Below are positions 12,989 through 25,310 of a stretch of 64,000 nucleotides of DNA, one piece after another (within the stretch, counting starts at the first letter, position 1; every line of letters starts with the position of its first letter). The stretch lies in the NCBI GenBank assembly GCA_036874045.1, contig CM072336.1, positions 16,611,001-16,675,000 of the forward strand, given 5' to 3'. The notes beneath the pieces are model-generated. The model made no database searches. It was not told the DNA's origin and was given only the letters and a program-made list of their open reading frames with translations. Origin of the DNA: Cymodocea nodosa (Eukaryota; Streptophyta; Magnoliopsida; Alismatales; Cymodoceaceae). The position numbers and the translations under genes are program-made.

Positions 12989-14525
12989 TGTTGAGTATTT
13001 TGTTTTGATGATGTGTGCTAAATGAAAATAATCATATTTGCTCAATTACTATTGCTTGTGAAAAGAAATGAAAATCATCAATTAATACAGAAAAAGCTTA
13101 TTGACATAAATACTTGTCTGTATTAGATCTGAAAATATACTAAGTTAATAACTAGTCATTTCATTGCATTAATTTCTCATTTAACTAAACGTTAAGTTAA
13201 CGTGTGTTTTTATTGAAAAGCATGATATGTTTTAAAGTTATATCTTCTGTATCATGAACAGTGCACGTTAAGACAACTCGTTAAGTTAGAGTGTTATTTG
13301 TATAGAGGTCACGTGAGAACTCGTCAAGTTAGAGGCTTAAAGGTTAAACTAGGTCACGTGAGAACTCATTAAGTTAGTGTTATACACGTGGTGAAATTAT
13401 AAGTTACGAATGTTATATTGTATCACGTGAGGTGCACATGCATAACTAAACGCGCTGAGTTGCTATATTGAACACTAAGGCAATGCCTTAGGTTTGCGTT
13501 ATAAACTTAAGTTGTTATTTTTGCGCATGGTAAAATTCTTAATATAAAAACATTTGTATATTACTGGTTCGTTGAGTTATCGTAACACAACAGAGATGGT
13601 TCATTGAGTTAGCGTAACACCACGGAGATAGTTCATTGAGTTAGCTACAATACTTGTCATGTGAAATGGCACATGAGGAACTCATTAAGTTAGAAACGTT
13701 AAGTTAATATCTACTTGTGTTACTCGTTTAGTTAACATTAAAGTAACGACTTCATATTACACTGATGAAAATTTTTGGACGAGAAAGTTTATTTTGCAGG
13801 AAATTTTTCAAAGATCCAAGACTAATGATTAAAGAAAATTTGAAATGTAAACGTGGGTCAGAACGTGTGTGTTTCGATGAAGGAAAAAGAAAAGACGTGA
13901 AGAAGTGGAAAATTGGTAGTGATTAAACGTGGAGGATATGCATGAAATGAAGATATAGTATAAAAGGCATAGAGTTCTCGTTGATCAAACTATCCTTGCA
14001 CAAAAAATGAAAAATCTTTTCAAGGATCAAACTATCCCTGCACATCAAATGAAAAATCTTTTCAGGGATCAAAAACACCTCTTCGGGGAAAAACTCTTAG
14101 GTGGAAGAAAACTCAGTGAAGCATAAAAAGGTAAGATTTTCATCATTGAAGATTTGAAGTATCAGAAGAAAGTAAATTCGGTGAAGCATAAAAAGACAAG
14201 ATATTCGTCACTGAAGAATTGCTGAAGAAGAAAGAAGAAGAAGAAGAAGAAAGATCTCAAACAGGGAGAAATGTTTTAAATTCCGCAAATTAGTTTTCTC
14301 TGTTTGTAGTCATGAAATTGTATAGATGAAACATGGTATCGATATATAATTACATCTACAATTTCTGAGGAGAATTGAATTGTATATTGTAATTGAAACC
14401 TTGAATAAAAATGATTTTATGAAAACAGTGTCTGGACTTGTTTTTGAGTTTTAAAGTTTCAATTATATTCGAAAATATTGAAAAACACAATTCACCCCCC
14501 TCTTATGTAGTCATACGATCCTACA
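12989..14525 (+). repeat. 5' LTR of element A
   Basis: 1537 bases, TGTTGAGTATTT to GATCCTACA. U3 holds repeats of AACTCGTTAAGTTAG and GTTCGTTGAGTTAGC and four G-boxes (CACGTG at 13310, 13355, 13385 and 13424). A TATA box lies at 13959 and a GAA microsatellite near 14215-14255. It is slightly shorter than the 3' LTR because two repeat-bearing stretches are absent. Confidence 0.93.
13959..13966 (+). promoter_or_regulatory. TATA box of element A 5' LTR
   Basis: TATAAAAG, repeated at the equivalent place in the 3' LTR (24604-24611). It follows the repeat-rich U3 part, so R should start about 30 bases downstream. The match to plant TATA consensus is clear; use as a start is inferred. Confidence 0.65.
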
Positions 14526-14527
14526 AG

Positions 14528-14539
14528 TGGTATTAGAGC
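14528..14539 (+). other. Primer binding site of element A
   Basis: TGGTATTAGAGC, two bases after the 5' LTR, differing by one base from the Met-tRNA primer site seen in B. Confidence 0.88.
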
Positions 14540-14725
14540 TTTGTTAATAATCTTTGGTATAAAATCGATACCAACTTATTTAATATCATTGCTTATTCTA
14601 CCTTCCTTGTTTTTAAACAAAAATTAATATCTGAGCATACGTTTAACTTTCTTGATTTAAGGCTCAAGTTGTTTTAAAGCTTTTAGACTATTTAAAATCA
14701 AATAGGTTGAAAAATCTAAGGTAAG

Positions 14726-16749
14726 ATGGCTATTGGAAATGGTAATTTTTCTTTATATGAAGGCCAAAATCTTAATCGTCCTCCTTTATTTGATGGAATA
14801 CATTTTGAAAATTGGAAATATAGGATGACTGTTTTTCTTCAAAGTATAGATCATAAGTTGTGGTTCATGATTTCTAAACCATATACTCCATTATCTACCC
14901 CTTATAATTCTTGGACAAATACTGAAAAAGAAAATGAAACTCTGAATGCTAAGGGCTTAAATATTTTATTTTGTGCATTGAGTTATGAATAGTTCAGTAA
15001 AGTGTCGGCATATAAATCTGCTTATAAGATGTGGCATACATTAGAAGTTTCACATGAAGGTACTTCTCAACTTAAAGAGACTAAAATAAACATGTTGATT
15101 CATAAGTATGAACTCTTTAAGATGCATGAAGACGAAAGTATTTCTGAGATGTTTTCCAGATTTCTTGATATCATAAACTCTTTAAAATGCTTAGGAAAGA
15201 ATTTTGAATAGAAGGATTTGGTGAGGAAAATTCTCAAATCCCTAAGTTCTAAATGGTCTCAAAAAGTAACATCATTTGAGGAATCACGAGATTTAAATGT
15301 TTATACCATGAATGAACTTATAGGAAACTTAACAGCTTATGAAGTTCAATTAAATGAATCACTGAGTCACAACAAACTAAAAATGAAGAAAGAAATAGCC
15401 TTTGAAATTAATTCAGATTCTGATATATCTACTGATTTTGACGAGGATTTGATTTTGGTGACTAGGAAATTCAAAAAAGCATGGAAAGCTAGGAAACAGC
15501 AAAGGAACAAGAATAATAAACCCTCAATGTCAAAATCACTAAATGACAAGAATTCTTTATCCAAAAAGTATGTATGTTACAACTACAAGAAACCTAGACA
15601 TCTTTCTCCAAATTGTCCTATAAGGAAAAATGAAAAGCAAAGTAGGACAAATGAGAAGAAGACGACTCAGAAAACTCAGAAAAGTTTTACAAGAAAAAGG
15701 CTTTGAAATTCACTTGGGATGACACGTCTGAAGAGTCTAAATCTGAGGAATTATCATCAAAATCTTCACATTCAGAAGGAGAACAAGAGTTAGAAGACGT
15801 TGCTCATGTGTGCTTCATGGCAGATGAGACTGAGGTAATATCTGATCCTGAAAGTCATTTAGATTTTAACTTTGATGAATTATTATGTGCTTATCATGCA
15901 TTGTTACAAAAACATAAAGTTTGTAAACTGGAAAATAAGAATATTAGAAACTCTTTATCCATTGTGAAAGAAGAAAATTGTTTCCTGTCTACTACTTTAG
16001 AAAAGTTTAAATGTGATAATGAAAATCATGCTAGAGATTTGCATAAATTTAGATTTAATGAATGTGTCTTGCATGAACAAATACAAAATACAAATCCTGA
16101 AAAATTAAAGATAGAATCTGAAAATGAAATGTTGAGAAACAATATAAATGAACTTGAATTAGAGATAGATAAATTAAAACTGAGAGAGCGAGATTTAAAT
16201 TCTACCATTGAGAAATGGAATTTAAGTCAAACTAAGTTAGACAAACTAACTAGTACCCCTACGGTGTCATATAAATTTGACTTAGGATTTGATTATCCTG
16301 AATATCTTGAATCTCAAACCAATAAAGGATTTGTTAGTTGTAGTTCAAGTAAATCTAAGACTAAAATTCCTTTTATCATGAAACAAGGTAATAAATATGT
16401 AGAAGTAGGTACTCCAAGGGATGAATCATGTAGTAATAATATAAACCAATGTGATTTGTCAAAATGTACTTCTAACATGATTATAAATGTTTCTAAAAAT
16501 CTTGTTTCTTGTTCTGGAAATTCAATTACTAATGTTTCTAAAATTTCACACAATTATAGTAAATTGGAAATTCAGAAACCCGAGCATGTAATTCAAAACA
16601 CTAGTGTTAGACCAATTACTCATTCTGCATGTTCTTTATCTGAAAATTTATGTGCAGAAAAAGATTTTGTATATACTAAAAATTTAAATAAAAGTACAAA
16701 ATCTTGGTATGAACTTACTGAAATGTATGGCATGACCAAAATAAATTAA
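14726..16749 (+). pseudogene. gag of element A with long coiled-coil extension
   Basis: ATG at 14726, about 200 bases after the LTR. The N-terminal block NRPPLFDGIHFENWKYRM is followed by the UBN2-type capsid region (about 15000-15360) and a degenerate zinc knuckle (15575-15616, C-x-N-Y...H...C). A long E/K/N-rich segment at 15703-16749 has strong coiled-coil character. In Sireviruses this extended gag tail is thought to mediate protein contacts. The copy is broken but much of the tail reads open. Confidence 0.85.
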
Positions 16750-16989
16750 CATCCTATAAAAATCGGTTTGGTCTTGATTATACTACACCTAAAAACAAAA
16801 AGAATGATTATAAGAGCAATAATGCTATAAGTATGATGTTAAAAATAAGTCTATAGTACTTACAACTAATAAGAATGTAAATGATAATGTTAAACTATTT
16901 TTAAACAAAAAGAAGAAATATGTGTTTAATGAACTTGGTCCTCAACAACATTGGGTACCAAGAAAATTTTTTTCTTAATTTGTTTTGTA

Positions 16990-19260
16990 GGAGGAAACAA
17001 CATCAAAATGGATCTTGGACAGTGGAGCGTCAAGTCGCATGACTGGATAGAAAAGTCTACTACAAAATTTTACAAATACCATGAATGGAAGTGTAACATT
17101 TGGAAACAAAAGCAAAGATAAAATCATAGGTATGGGTAATGTTCAAATAACTTCGACTTGTGTTATTTCGAATGTACTATATGTAGAAAACCTAGGATTT
17201 AATTTGCTGAGTGTTATAAAACTAACTGAAAATGGATATTATGTGGTGTTTAAAGATAATGTATAAGAAATTATTGATAAAAATATAGATGAAATTAAGT
17301 TTATTGCTAAAAGAAAAGGTTTTGTGTGTATTTTATCTTTACCTTCTCGTGCAGTTGATTTAAATTCATGTTTGCTAGTTGAAACTAGTGATGCATATCT
17401 ATGGCATAGAAGGATTGGGCATATAAATATGAAATTGTTACATAAACTATCTAGAAAACATTTAGTGAGAGGTTTACCAAAGATTAAATACTCAAAGGAC
17501 TTTATGTGTGATACATGTGAGTTAGGTAAACTTCATAAAAACTCTTTCAAATCCAAAACTAATATTTCAAGCAAGAGAGTCTTAGAACTTATACATATGG
17601 ATTTATTTGGACCAACAAGAATCATGAGTCTTAGTGGTAAACGGTATGTATTTGTTTTAATAGATGACTTCTTTAGATACACTTGGGTATATTTTCTAGC
17701 ATTTAAGACAGAAGTGTTTGAAAAATTTAAAATGTTTTGTAATTTTGTTCAAAATGAACAAAGTGTCTCTATTCAAAAACTTAGGAGTGATCATGGTACT
17801 GAATTTGATAATGATCAAATGGATAATTATTGTATAGATCATGGCATTGATCATACTTTTTCTTTTCCAAGAGCACCATCTCAAAATAGTATTGTTGAGA
17901 GAAAGAATAGATCACTTCAGGAAATGGCCAGAACTATGTTGAATGAACATAAGTTACCTCAAAATCTTTGGGCTGAAGCAATGAATACAACTTGTTATGT
18001 TATTAACAGAAGTCACTTAACACCTCGTGTTAATAAAACTTCTTATGAAATTATGTTTAATAGGGTTTCAAAAATTTCTTATATGAAACCATTTGGCTGC
18101 AAGTGTTTTATTCTTGATACTAAGGATAAAAGGGATAAATTTCAAGCCATAGCAGATGAAGGAATTTTTGTAGGTTACTCTACTAGAAGTAAAGCCTATA
18201 GAGTATATAACAAGACTTCTAGAACTATTGAAGAAACCCTTCATGTAAGCTTCAATGAAAATTCTTTTAGAGAATCTCAATCTAAAGTTGATAATGATGA
18301 TATGATCAATCCCCCAAAAGAGTTAGAGATCAATAGAGAGATTGAAGATTTATCTAAGAAAATAAAAAATATGAACTTAAATGATCAAACTAATGATGAA
18401 AGTGATGGACCTTCAAATGTTGATGAGAATATTGAGGAAAATAAGAGAAATTGGCGTTATTCTTCATCACATCCCATTACTCAAGTCATTGGTAATATTA
18501 ATGAGGGAGTTAAAACTAGAGCTTCAGTAAATTTAAATAGTATGTGTATGTTTGTTTCTATGGTGGAACAAAAGAATATAGAAGAAGCATTATCTGATGA
18601 AAATTAGATAGTGGCAATGCAAGAAGAACTAAATCAATTCATCAAAAATGATGTTTGGGAATTAGTCTCCTCACTAGAAAATCAGTCCATAATAGGTACA
18701 AATTGGATCTTTAGAAACAAAACTAACAAAACTAGTCAAGTTATAAGGAACAAAGCTAGATTAGTTGCACAAGAGTATATTATTCTAAGGATAGTTCAAT
18801 AGATCTTATAGGATATACTGATGCTGATTATGTAGGATCTAAATCTGATAGAAAGAGTACTAGTGGCACATGTCAATTATTAGAAAATAATTTGGTGTCA
18901 TGGTTTAGTAAAAGCAAAACTGTGTAGCACTTTCTACTACAAAAGCTGAATATGTTGCTACTGCACTGTGTTGCACTTAGATTCTGTGGATAAGGCAAAC
19001 TTTAGAAGATTTTGGATTATCTTATGATACAATTGAGATTTATTGTGACAGTAGTTCTACAATAAATCTTTCCAAAAATCCTGTACATTCAAGAGCAAAG
19101 CATATAGAGGTTAGACATCATTTTCTAAGAGATAACGTAATTAAAGGAAAAATTAAATTAGAATTTGTGTCTAGTAAAAATCAATTAGCTGATATATTTA
19201 CAAAACCTCTAAACAAAAATACATTCTGCAACATTAGATTAAATTTAGGTATTTGTAGGC
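16990..19260 (+). pseudogene. pol of element A
   Basis: Protease with the active-site block LDSGAS (17015-17032), GAG pre-integrase (about 17324-17580, YLWHRRIGHIN), and integrase core (about 17590-17960, HMDLFGP, RSDHGTEF and the E-bearing VERKNR). These are followed by the integrase C-terminal region, the reverse transcriptase start (about 18611-18780) and RNase H (about 18785-19250, with RKSTSGTCQLL and QLADIFTKPL blocks). The protein would cut the polyprotein, copy the RNA and integrate the DNA. The copy is broken and not all family domains are represented. Confidence 0.87.
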
Positions 19261-20830
19261 TATGTGATGTGTAAAATGCTTAAACTCCACATGAAAAGAT
19301 AAATAGTATTGATGATGTTGTTCACCTCATAGATATTATATACTTATCATAAATATCTAAAGTAATATCTAAACTGCTGCTTAAGATACTATGTATTTAT
19401 TGTAAAATCATAGTAGTATCTTATTGATTTTAAGTAGTTTATCAATTTTAATGGTTTTTACAATTTTAAGTGGAAGTGTAAATGAAAAACATTAAATACT
19501 TCTGACATTTTGAAATTTTGATAAAGTGTTTTCTTTGAATCAAGGAAAGTGCATATGATCATGCATAAATTTGACTTAATAGATTAAACTTGTAGAATAA
19601 GTTATATGTAACTCATCTTAAACTGTTAATCAAAAGTATAAGCTTATTGAAACCAATTCATATTCTCAGTAAAATCATAGAAGTAAAAATTGTATGAGAT
19701 TTGTGTTTTATTGCATCTGTATTAATGGAATACATATATACTGTGCTTAAAATGAAAAGTGCTTACAAAGTGAAAATCTTTGAGAGTTTATTGATTAGTT
19801 TGATCACGAGCCTTTTGTACTTGAGCAAATAGGTATGTAAGGATTATTGTCCTGAAAATGGATTCTTTAAATCTGGAACCTAAGGTCCTGATCAGATCTG
19901 GGATTGTTGACTGAAAGCTCATTACACGGGTACATTAGAAAGCTCTTGTATGATTCAAGCTTTTCAAACTAACTTTTAAAGAAAATTATCAATATTTACT
20001 ATTTTGAAAAGAAAAAGTTGTTTCATTAATTACAAATATCTTTAAATCGCATATAATTTCTACCAATATGACTACTGATTTATTGAATCAACATTAGTAC
20101 TTTTGAAAATGTTTATTTGAGATACATTCTTTTATTCTCCTTGAATTAATCATATAGAGTAGGAATTGATTCTAGAAATCATTTTTGATGAAGTCAGAAT
20201 AACGGAAGTTTCTGAAAAGAAAATTTAAAAGTATAGTTATACTTAACATCTATTGTTGTACAAGTATATTTTGTATGTTATTGAATATATAAGAAGTATA
20301 TTTGTAGGAGGAGGATTAACAATGTCCAAAAATATATTAATATAATTCAGAATACAAATCTTGGTTAATCTGAATTAATGTCCCCTTAAAATCTTGATGA
20401 AATAATTTAAAAAGACAAACAAACTATTTTAGATTCAAAGGATAGGAATGTTAGAATAGTTTATAATGTTCTCAAGAAAATAATAAGGTATAGCTATTGT
20501 GATGTGTTCGGAACGTTTCAGTTAGAAGCATCTAAAAATTGTTTTAAGTGAACTAACTAGACGTTATGTTAGATAATGTAACGTGTAAAAATGCTTCTAG
20601 ACAGCGTTTTACTTGTTAGGTTAGTTAAACTCAACGAGTTATACTTGAATATTTCGGGTACCTTGATTGAATAAACTTTATTCAATATTTATTTAATATC
20701 TAAACCCGACTTCTCTTCACGTGTAGTTATTCGCCCAATGCCCTATTTAAACACTTATTACACGGGCACTTAGGTTATTTATAAACTTTGTCAAGAAACT
20801 ATTTCCTGCTTGTTGCTGTTACAACCTACG
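19261..20830 (+). promoter_or_regulatory. Spacer between pol and extra ORF of A, with a putative internal promoter
   Basis: No coding sequence seen. The last 260 bases look like a promoter: an inverted-repeat stretch GGTTAGTTAAACTCAACGAG (about 20620-20640), a G-box CACGTG at 20718, and a TATA-like CTATTTAAAC at 20743, about 85 bases before the ORF ATG at 20831. The same motifs characterise the LTR U3. The matching spacer in element C (about 34880-36560, minus) keeps this arrangement. Promoter function is inferred. Confidence 0.5.
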
Positions 20831-22894
20831 ATGATGGTCTCCAAGTTCTACAAAGGTTGTGGCAGAGGAAAAGGCAAAAGCAGAGGAGTTGCGAAAGGAA
20901 AAGAAATAGAAAATGATGAAGTTCCATGCACTTGGTTCAAGAAAATATTTCGAGTGGAAAAAAGGTTAGCAGAAATTTATAGAGATTACTTCTTTTCTAA
21001 AGAAATACTAGATGAAGTTAAACAAGAACTTTAACATACTGATGCAAATATTACATACATGGGTATTCGAAGTAAATTTGATAGAGAATACAGAATGAAA
21101 TGTGTTGAGATTGCATTTTTGGAACAGTATGCAAAATATTTGGAAAAAGGTGTAGGTTCTTCAACTAGAACTCCTCGAATACCAATAAACGGTACAAGAC
21201 TACAACCATTTGAGGAAGAGCATGAATCAGCTATCCCTACTCCTTTATATTCAAAACAATTAGAATCAAATATTGTTGTTGATAAAAGAAAAGTTGAAAG
21301 TCTTCGAAAGGCTATAGCAATAGAAAGTGCCTTTGAAGAACTAAAGTAGAAAACTTTTATGGAGCAATTTGAAAAGAAAACAGCAATACTTGAAGAGGAG
21401 AAACAGAAATGTTATAGTAGAAGGAAAGTCAGAAAAATTATGTCTAAGGAAACAATGTCTATTGAAAAAGGAAAATCAGATGAAAATTTATTTCCAAAGT
21501 ACAATGTATGTCTAGACATTGTACCTTATTGTGCATCTAATAAACTCATCAGTTCCGAACATACTGAAATTGATGAAGATAATGAGACTTTATTTTCCCT
21601 TACTAGAAAGTTTGAGAAGAAATACAAGTCAAATATGAGCTCAAGTTTTTCTATTAGTACAAGTCCTGATGATGCAGAAATTGAAAAATCAAAGCATCAG
21701 GCACCTGACATTGAACAAGTTATTGTAGATATAATTGAAAATGTTGAGGCAGTAACTAGTTCACAGGCTAAATTGTCTGGAGTAGTAGATATTGAAAATG
21801 TTAAGACTCCAGAAGAGCTAAAAGTTAACCAACCTTCTTCAGAATCTATAGAAGTAGAGTTAGAGAATTCACAGCATGTCTTAATGGAACTATTTGTTGA
21901 ACAAAATGAACAATTTCAGACAAATACATCGGTTGTAGAATTTGTGGAAAAATTGAACTCTGAAGATTCTATAGAGACTGAACAGATGAATGTTGAGCAT
22001 ATTGAAAATGTTCCTTACACTATTGAAGCTGAAGAATCAGGCTTACCTGAGCAGCTTCAAGATAATATTTTGACAGAGGAACAAAATGACATTCATTTTG
22101 CAGAAGAGATTCCTGAAGATGAAATAAATTCAGAATCACAGCTTCAGGTATCACCTTCTTTGTGTACAGTATTACAAATTCAAGGTAATTCAATTTATTT
22201 TAGATTTGTAGAAGCATTACAGAAAAACAATAATTTGATTACATGTCAGATTCTGCATGCTCGTCCAATAAAATTCAGAAATTTGATGGAAATAAGAGAT
22301 CTATTTGAGTTTCAAGGCCTCATTCAATTCTTGCCAATTGGAATGAAATGGAAGCAATACAAAGAGCTTATTGCAGCTTTTTATAGCAATCTGGTCAAGA
22401 ATGACAACATACTGAAAACTCAAATAAATCAATAGGAGTTCACATTGTCTCCTAAGTTAATTTTTGAAGTTTTGGGATTAAAGAATGAAGGTGTTGTTGT
22501 TACAAACAGATTTAGCATCATTAGACTACTGAAATGGAACATTTAGTCTTTATCAAAAATTCCAGATATATATTCTGAAATGAGATTAATGGAAAATCTG
22601 AATGCAAAGGCAATGTTCATTGCAAATATATTGCATGTAAATTTATTTCAGAGTGTTGGACACAATTTGGAAGTCAGCAGAAGCTGTTTATATGCAACTT
22701 ATGGCCTGCTGAATAGAATTCAAATCAATTGGTTTGATGTCTTCACTTCTCAACTACAGCATATGAGTTCAAAGTTATTTTATGGTGATGTTGTATGTAG
22801 ACTCATTGCAAGCCAATTGAATTTATCCAACTGGCCCTCTGAAACTAAAGGCATGAGAGCATTTAGTGTAAAAGATTTGCAAGCTCATGCATAA
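20831..22894 (+). pseudogene. Extra (env-position) ORF of element A
   Basis: The ATG at 20831 opens a protein starting MMVSKFYKGCGRGKGKSRG. It has a basic N-terminus, a charged middle rich in E, K and Q, and a conserved C-terminal domain at about 22200-22890. That domain has the blocks LFEFQGLIQFL, FYSNL, LNAKAMFIANIL, LLNRIQINW and KLFYGD. It is homologous to the extra ORFs of B, C and gypsy element H, and resembles the domain annotated in plants as putative plant transposon protein (from memory). No signal peptide or membrane segment is visible, so it is not evidently an envelope. The copy is broken. Confidence 0.78.
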
Positions 22895-23266
22895 ACCTCA
22901 ACGACAACAACAACCTGATTGTACAGACCATATACAACAACAATAACAAAGTTATTCAATTCAAATAGAACATCAAGCCCAGCTACCTCTTGACTTACAT
23001 GTAGTGCTTAACGACATCAGAAATGATATTAGGCATCTAGGAGATAAAATATGTAATGCTATAAGTGATATACTTAGGAGGGGTTGATAATTGTTTTTGT
23101 TTGTTTCTGAATACAAAATGTAATGTTTGTATTCCTTGTTTGATTCATTGAACAATACATTTGTTTCTGTAAATGTATTCTATTCTTATTATTGTTTACA
23201 GAAAGAGTTGTAAATATATCTCTTACTATATATATATTCTCTGTAATTATCTTTTTGATTAATGAC

Positions 23267-23582
23267 AAAAAGGGGGAGAAATATTATAAAAAGATGATTA
23301 TGATTTTAATTGCATATATTATAAAGAGAGATGATATTTAAATGGTTATTGTAATCTAACAGATGATAATTAGAAAACTGATACTTATATAATTATTGGC
23401 ATCTGAAAGTTTTAGTTCTGAGAGGTGAAATTTACACAAACAATAGAAATAAGTTTAAGTGAACTTAAGTCAACAAACTTGTTTGTTGAATGAAAAGTTA
23501 ACCCAACGAAGGTGCTTTGTTGAGTTAAACATATTTCATAATTGATTTAATATGGTTTTGTCATCATCAAAAAGGGGGAGAT
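23267..23582 (+). other. Two purine tracts before the 3' LTR of element A
   Basis: AAAAAGGGGGAGAAA at 23267-23281 and AAAAAGGGGGAGAT at 23569-23582, the second touching the 3' LTR. Repeated purine tracts upstream of the 3' LTR are a known Sirevirus feature; the tract next to the LTR would prime plus-strand synthesis. Between them only AT-rich noncoding sequence was seen. Confidence 0.82.
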
Positions 23583-25188
23583 TGTTGAGTATTTTGTTTT
23601 GATGATGTGTGCTAAATGAAAATAATCATATTTGCTCAATTACTATTGCTTGTGAAAAGAAATGAAAATCATCAATTAATACAGAAAAAGCTTACTGACA
23701 TAAATACTTGTCTGTATTGGATCTGAAATTATACTAAGTTAATAACTAGTCATTTCATTGCATTAATTTCTCATTTAACTAAACGTTAAGTTAACGTGTG
23801 TTTTTATTGAAAAGCATGATATGTTTTAAAGTTATATCTTCTATATCATGAACAGTGCACGTTAAGACAACTCGTTAAGTTAGAGTGTTATTTGTATAGA
23901 AGTCACATGAGAACTCGTTAAGTTAGAAGCTTAAAGGTTAAAATAGGTCACGTGAGAACTCGTTAAGTTAGTGAGTAAAAGAAGAGACGAACTCGTTAAG
24001 TTAGTGTTATACACGCGGTGAAATTATAAGTTACGAATGTTATATTGTATCACATGAGGTGCACATGTTTAACTCGTTAAGTTAGCATAACTAAACGCGT
24101 TGAGTTGCTATATTGAACACTAAGGCAATGCGTTAGGTTTGCGTTATAAACTTAAGTTGTTATTTTTGCACGTGGTAAAATTCTTAATATAAAAACATTT
24201 GTATATTACTAGTTCGTTGAGTTATCGTAACACAACGGAGATGGTTCGTTGAGTTAGCGTAACACCACGGAGATAGTTCGTTGAGTTAGCTACAGTACTT
24301 GTCACGTGAAATGGCACATGAGGAACGCGTTAAGTGAAAAACGTTAAGTTAATATCTACTTGTGTTACTCGTTTAGTTAACATTAAAGTAACGACTTCTT
24401 ATTACACTGATGAAAATTTTTGGACGAGAAAGTTTATTTTGCAGGAAATTTTACAGAGATCCAAGACTAATAATTAAAGAAAATTTGAAATGTAAACGTG
24501 GGTCAGAACGTGTGTGTTTCGATGAAGGAAAAAGAAAAGACGTGAAGAAGTGGAAAACTGGTAGTGATTAAACGTGGAGGATATGCATGAAATGAAGATA
24601 TAGTATAAAAGGCATAGAGTTCTCGTTGATCAAACTATCCTTGCACACAAAATGAAAAATCTTTTCAAGGATCAAACTATCCCAGCACATCAAACGAAAA
24701 ATCTTTTCAGGGATCAAAAACACCTCTTCGGGGAAAAACTCTTAGGTGGAAGAAAATTCAGTGAAACATAAAAAGGTAAAATTTTCATCACTGAAGATTT
24801 GAAGTATCAGAAGAAAGCAAATTCGGTGAAGCATAAAAAGACAAGATATTCGTCACTGAAGAATTGCTGAAGAAGAAAGAAGAAGAAGAAGAAGAAGAAG
24901 AAGAAGAAGAAGAAAGATCTCAAACAGGGAGAAATGTTTTAAATTCCGTAAATTAGTTTTCTCTGTTTGTAGTTATGAAATTGTATAGATGAAACATGGT
25001 ATCGATATATAATTGCATCTACAATTTCTAAGGAGAATTGAATTGTATATTGTAATTGAAACCTTGAATAAAAATGATTTTATGAAAATAGTGTCTGGAC
25101 TTGTTTTTGAGTTTTAAAGTTTCAATTATATTCGAAAATATTGAAAAACACAATTCACCCCCCTTTTGTGTAGCCATATGATCCTACA
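23583..25188 (+). repeat. 3' LTR of element A
   Basis: 1606 bases with the same ends and repeat layout as the 5' LTR, including TATAAAAG at 24604. It has one more GAACTCGTTAAGTTAGTG-type stretch and a longer GAA microsatellite (about 24870-24915). Confidence 0.93.
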
Positions 25189-25310
25189 ATTGAGCTAATT
25201 TTTTTTTCTACTCATGAGTAGTTGGCAGATATTTTTACTAAGCCTCTTGAAGAAAAACAGTTTCTCAAATTGAGAAGAGATTTAGGAATATGTTGCTTAA
25301 ATGATTTTTA
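25189..25310 (+). pseudogene. RNase H end of element B pol
   Basis: Resumes the element B frame family after element A. The blocks LADIFTKPLEEKQ and LRRDLGICCL are the usual C-terminus of copia RNase H. The first five bases are the ATTGA target duplication of A. Confidence 0.85.

Larger units (their letters stand above)
12989..25188 (+). mobile_element. Sirevirus element A, LTR to LTR, inserted in B
   Basis: A 12.2 kb Ty1/copia element with two LTRs (12989-14525 and 23583-25188), primer site, gag, pol, an extra ORF and purine tracts. The 5-base duplication ATTGA flanks it exactly (12984-12988 and 25189-25193). The first 400 bases of the two LTRs differ by roughly 2-4% by eye, plus two short length differences made of repeat units. 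That suggests an insertion of order one to two million years ago if common plant rates hold. It is among the younger layers of the nest but its coding parts are broken (roughly ten breaks). Confidence 0.94.

Noticed and set aside
13270-13680. CRISPR-like regular repeats
   Set aside because: The GAGTTA units are unevenly spaced, vary in sequence, and sit inside LTRs of plant retrotransposons; there are no unique spacers of constant length and no cas genes.
20831-22894. Retroviral envelope gene
   Set aside because: The ORF is in the env position but no signal peptide, transmembrane span or cleavage-site pattern is visible; the family resemblance is to a plant transposon-associated protein of unknown role.
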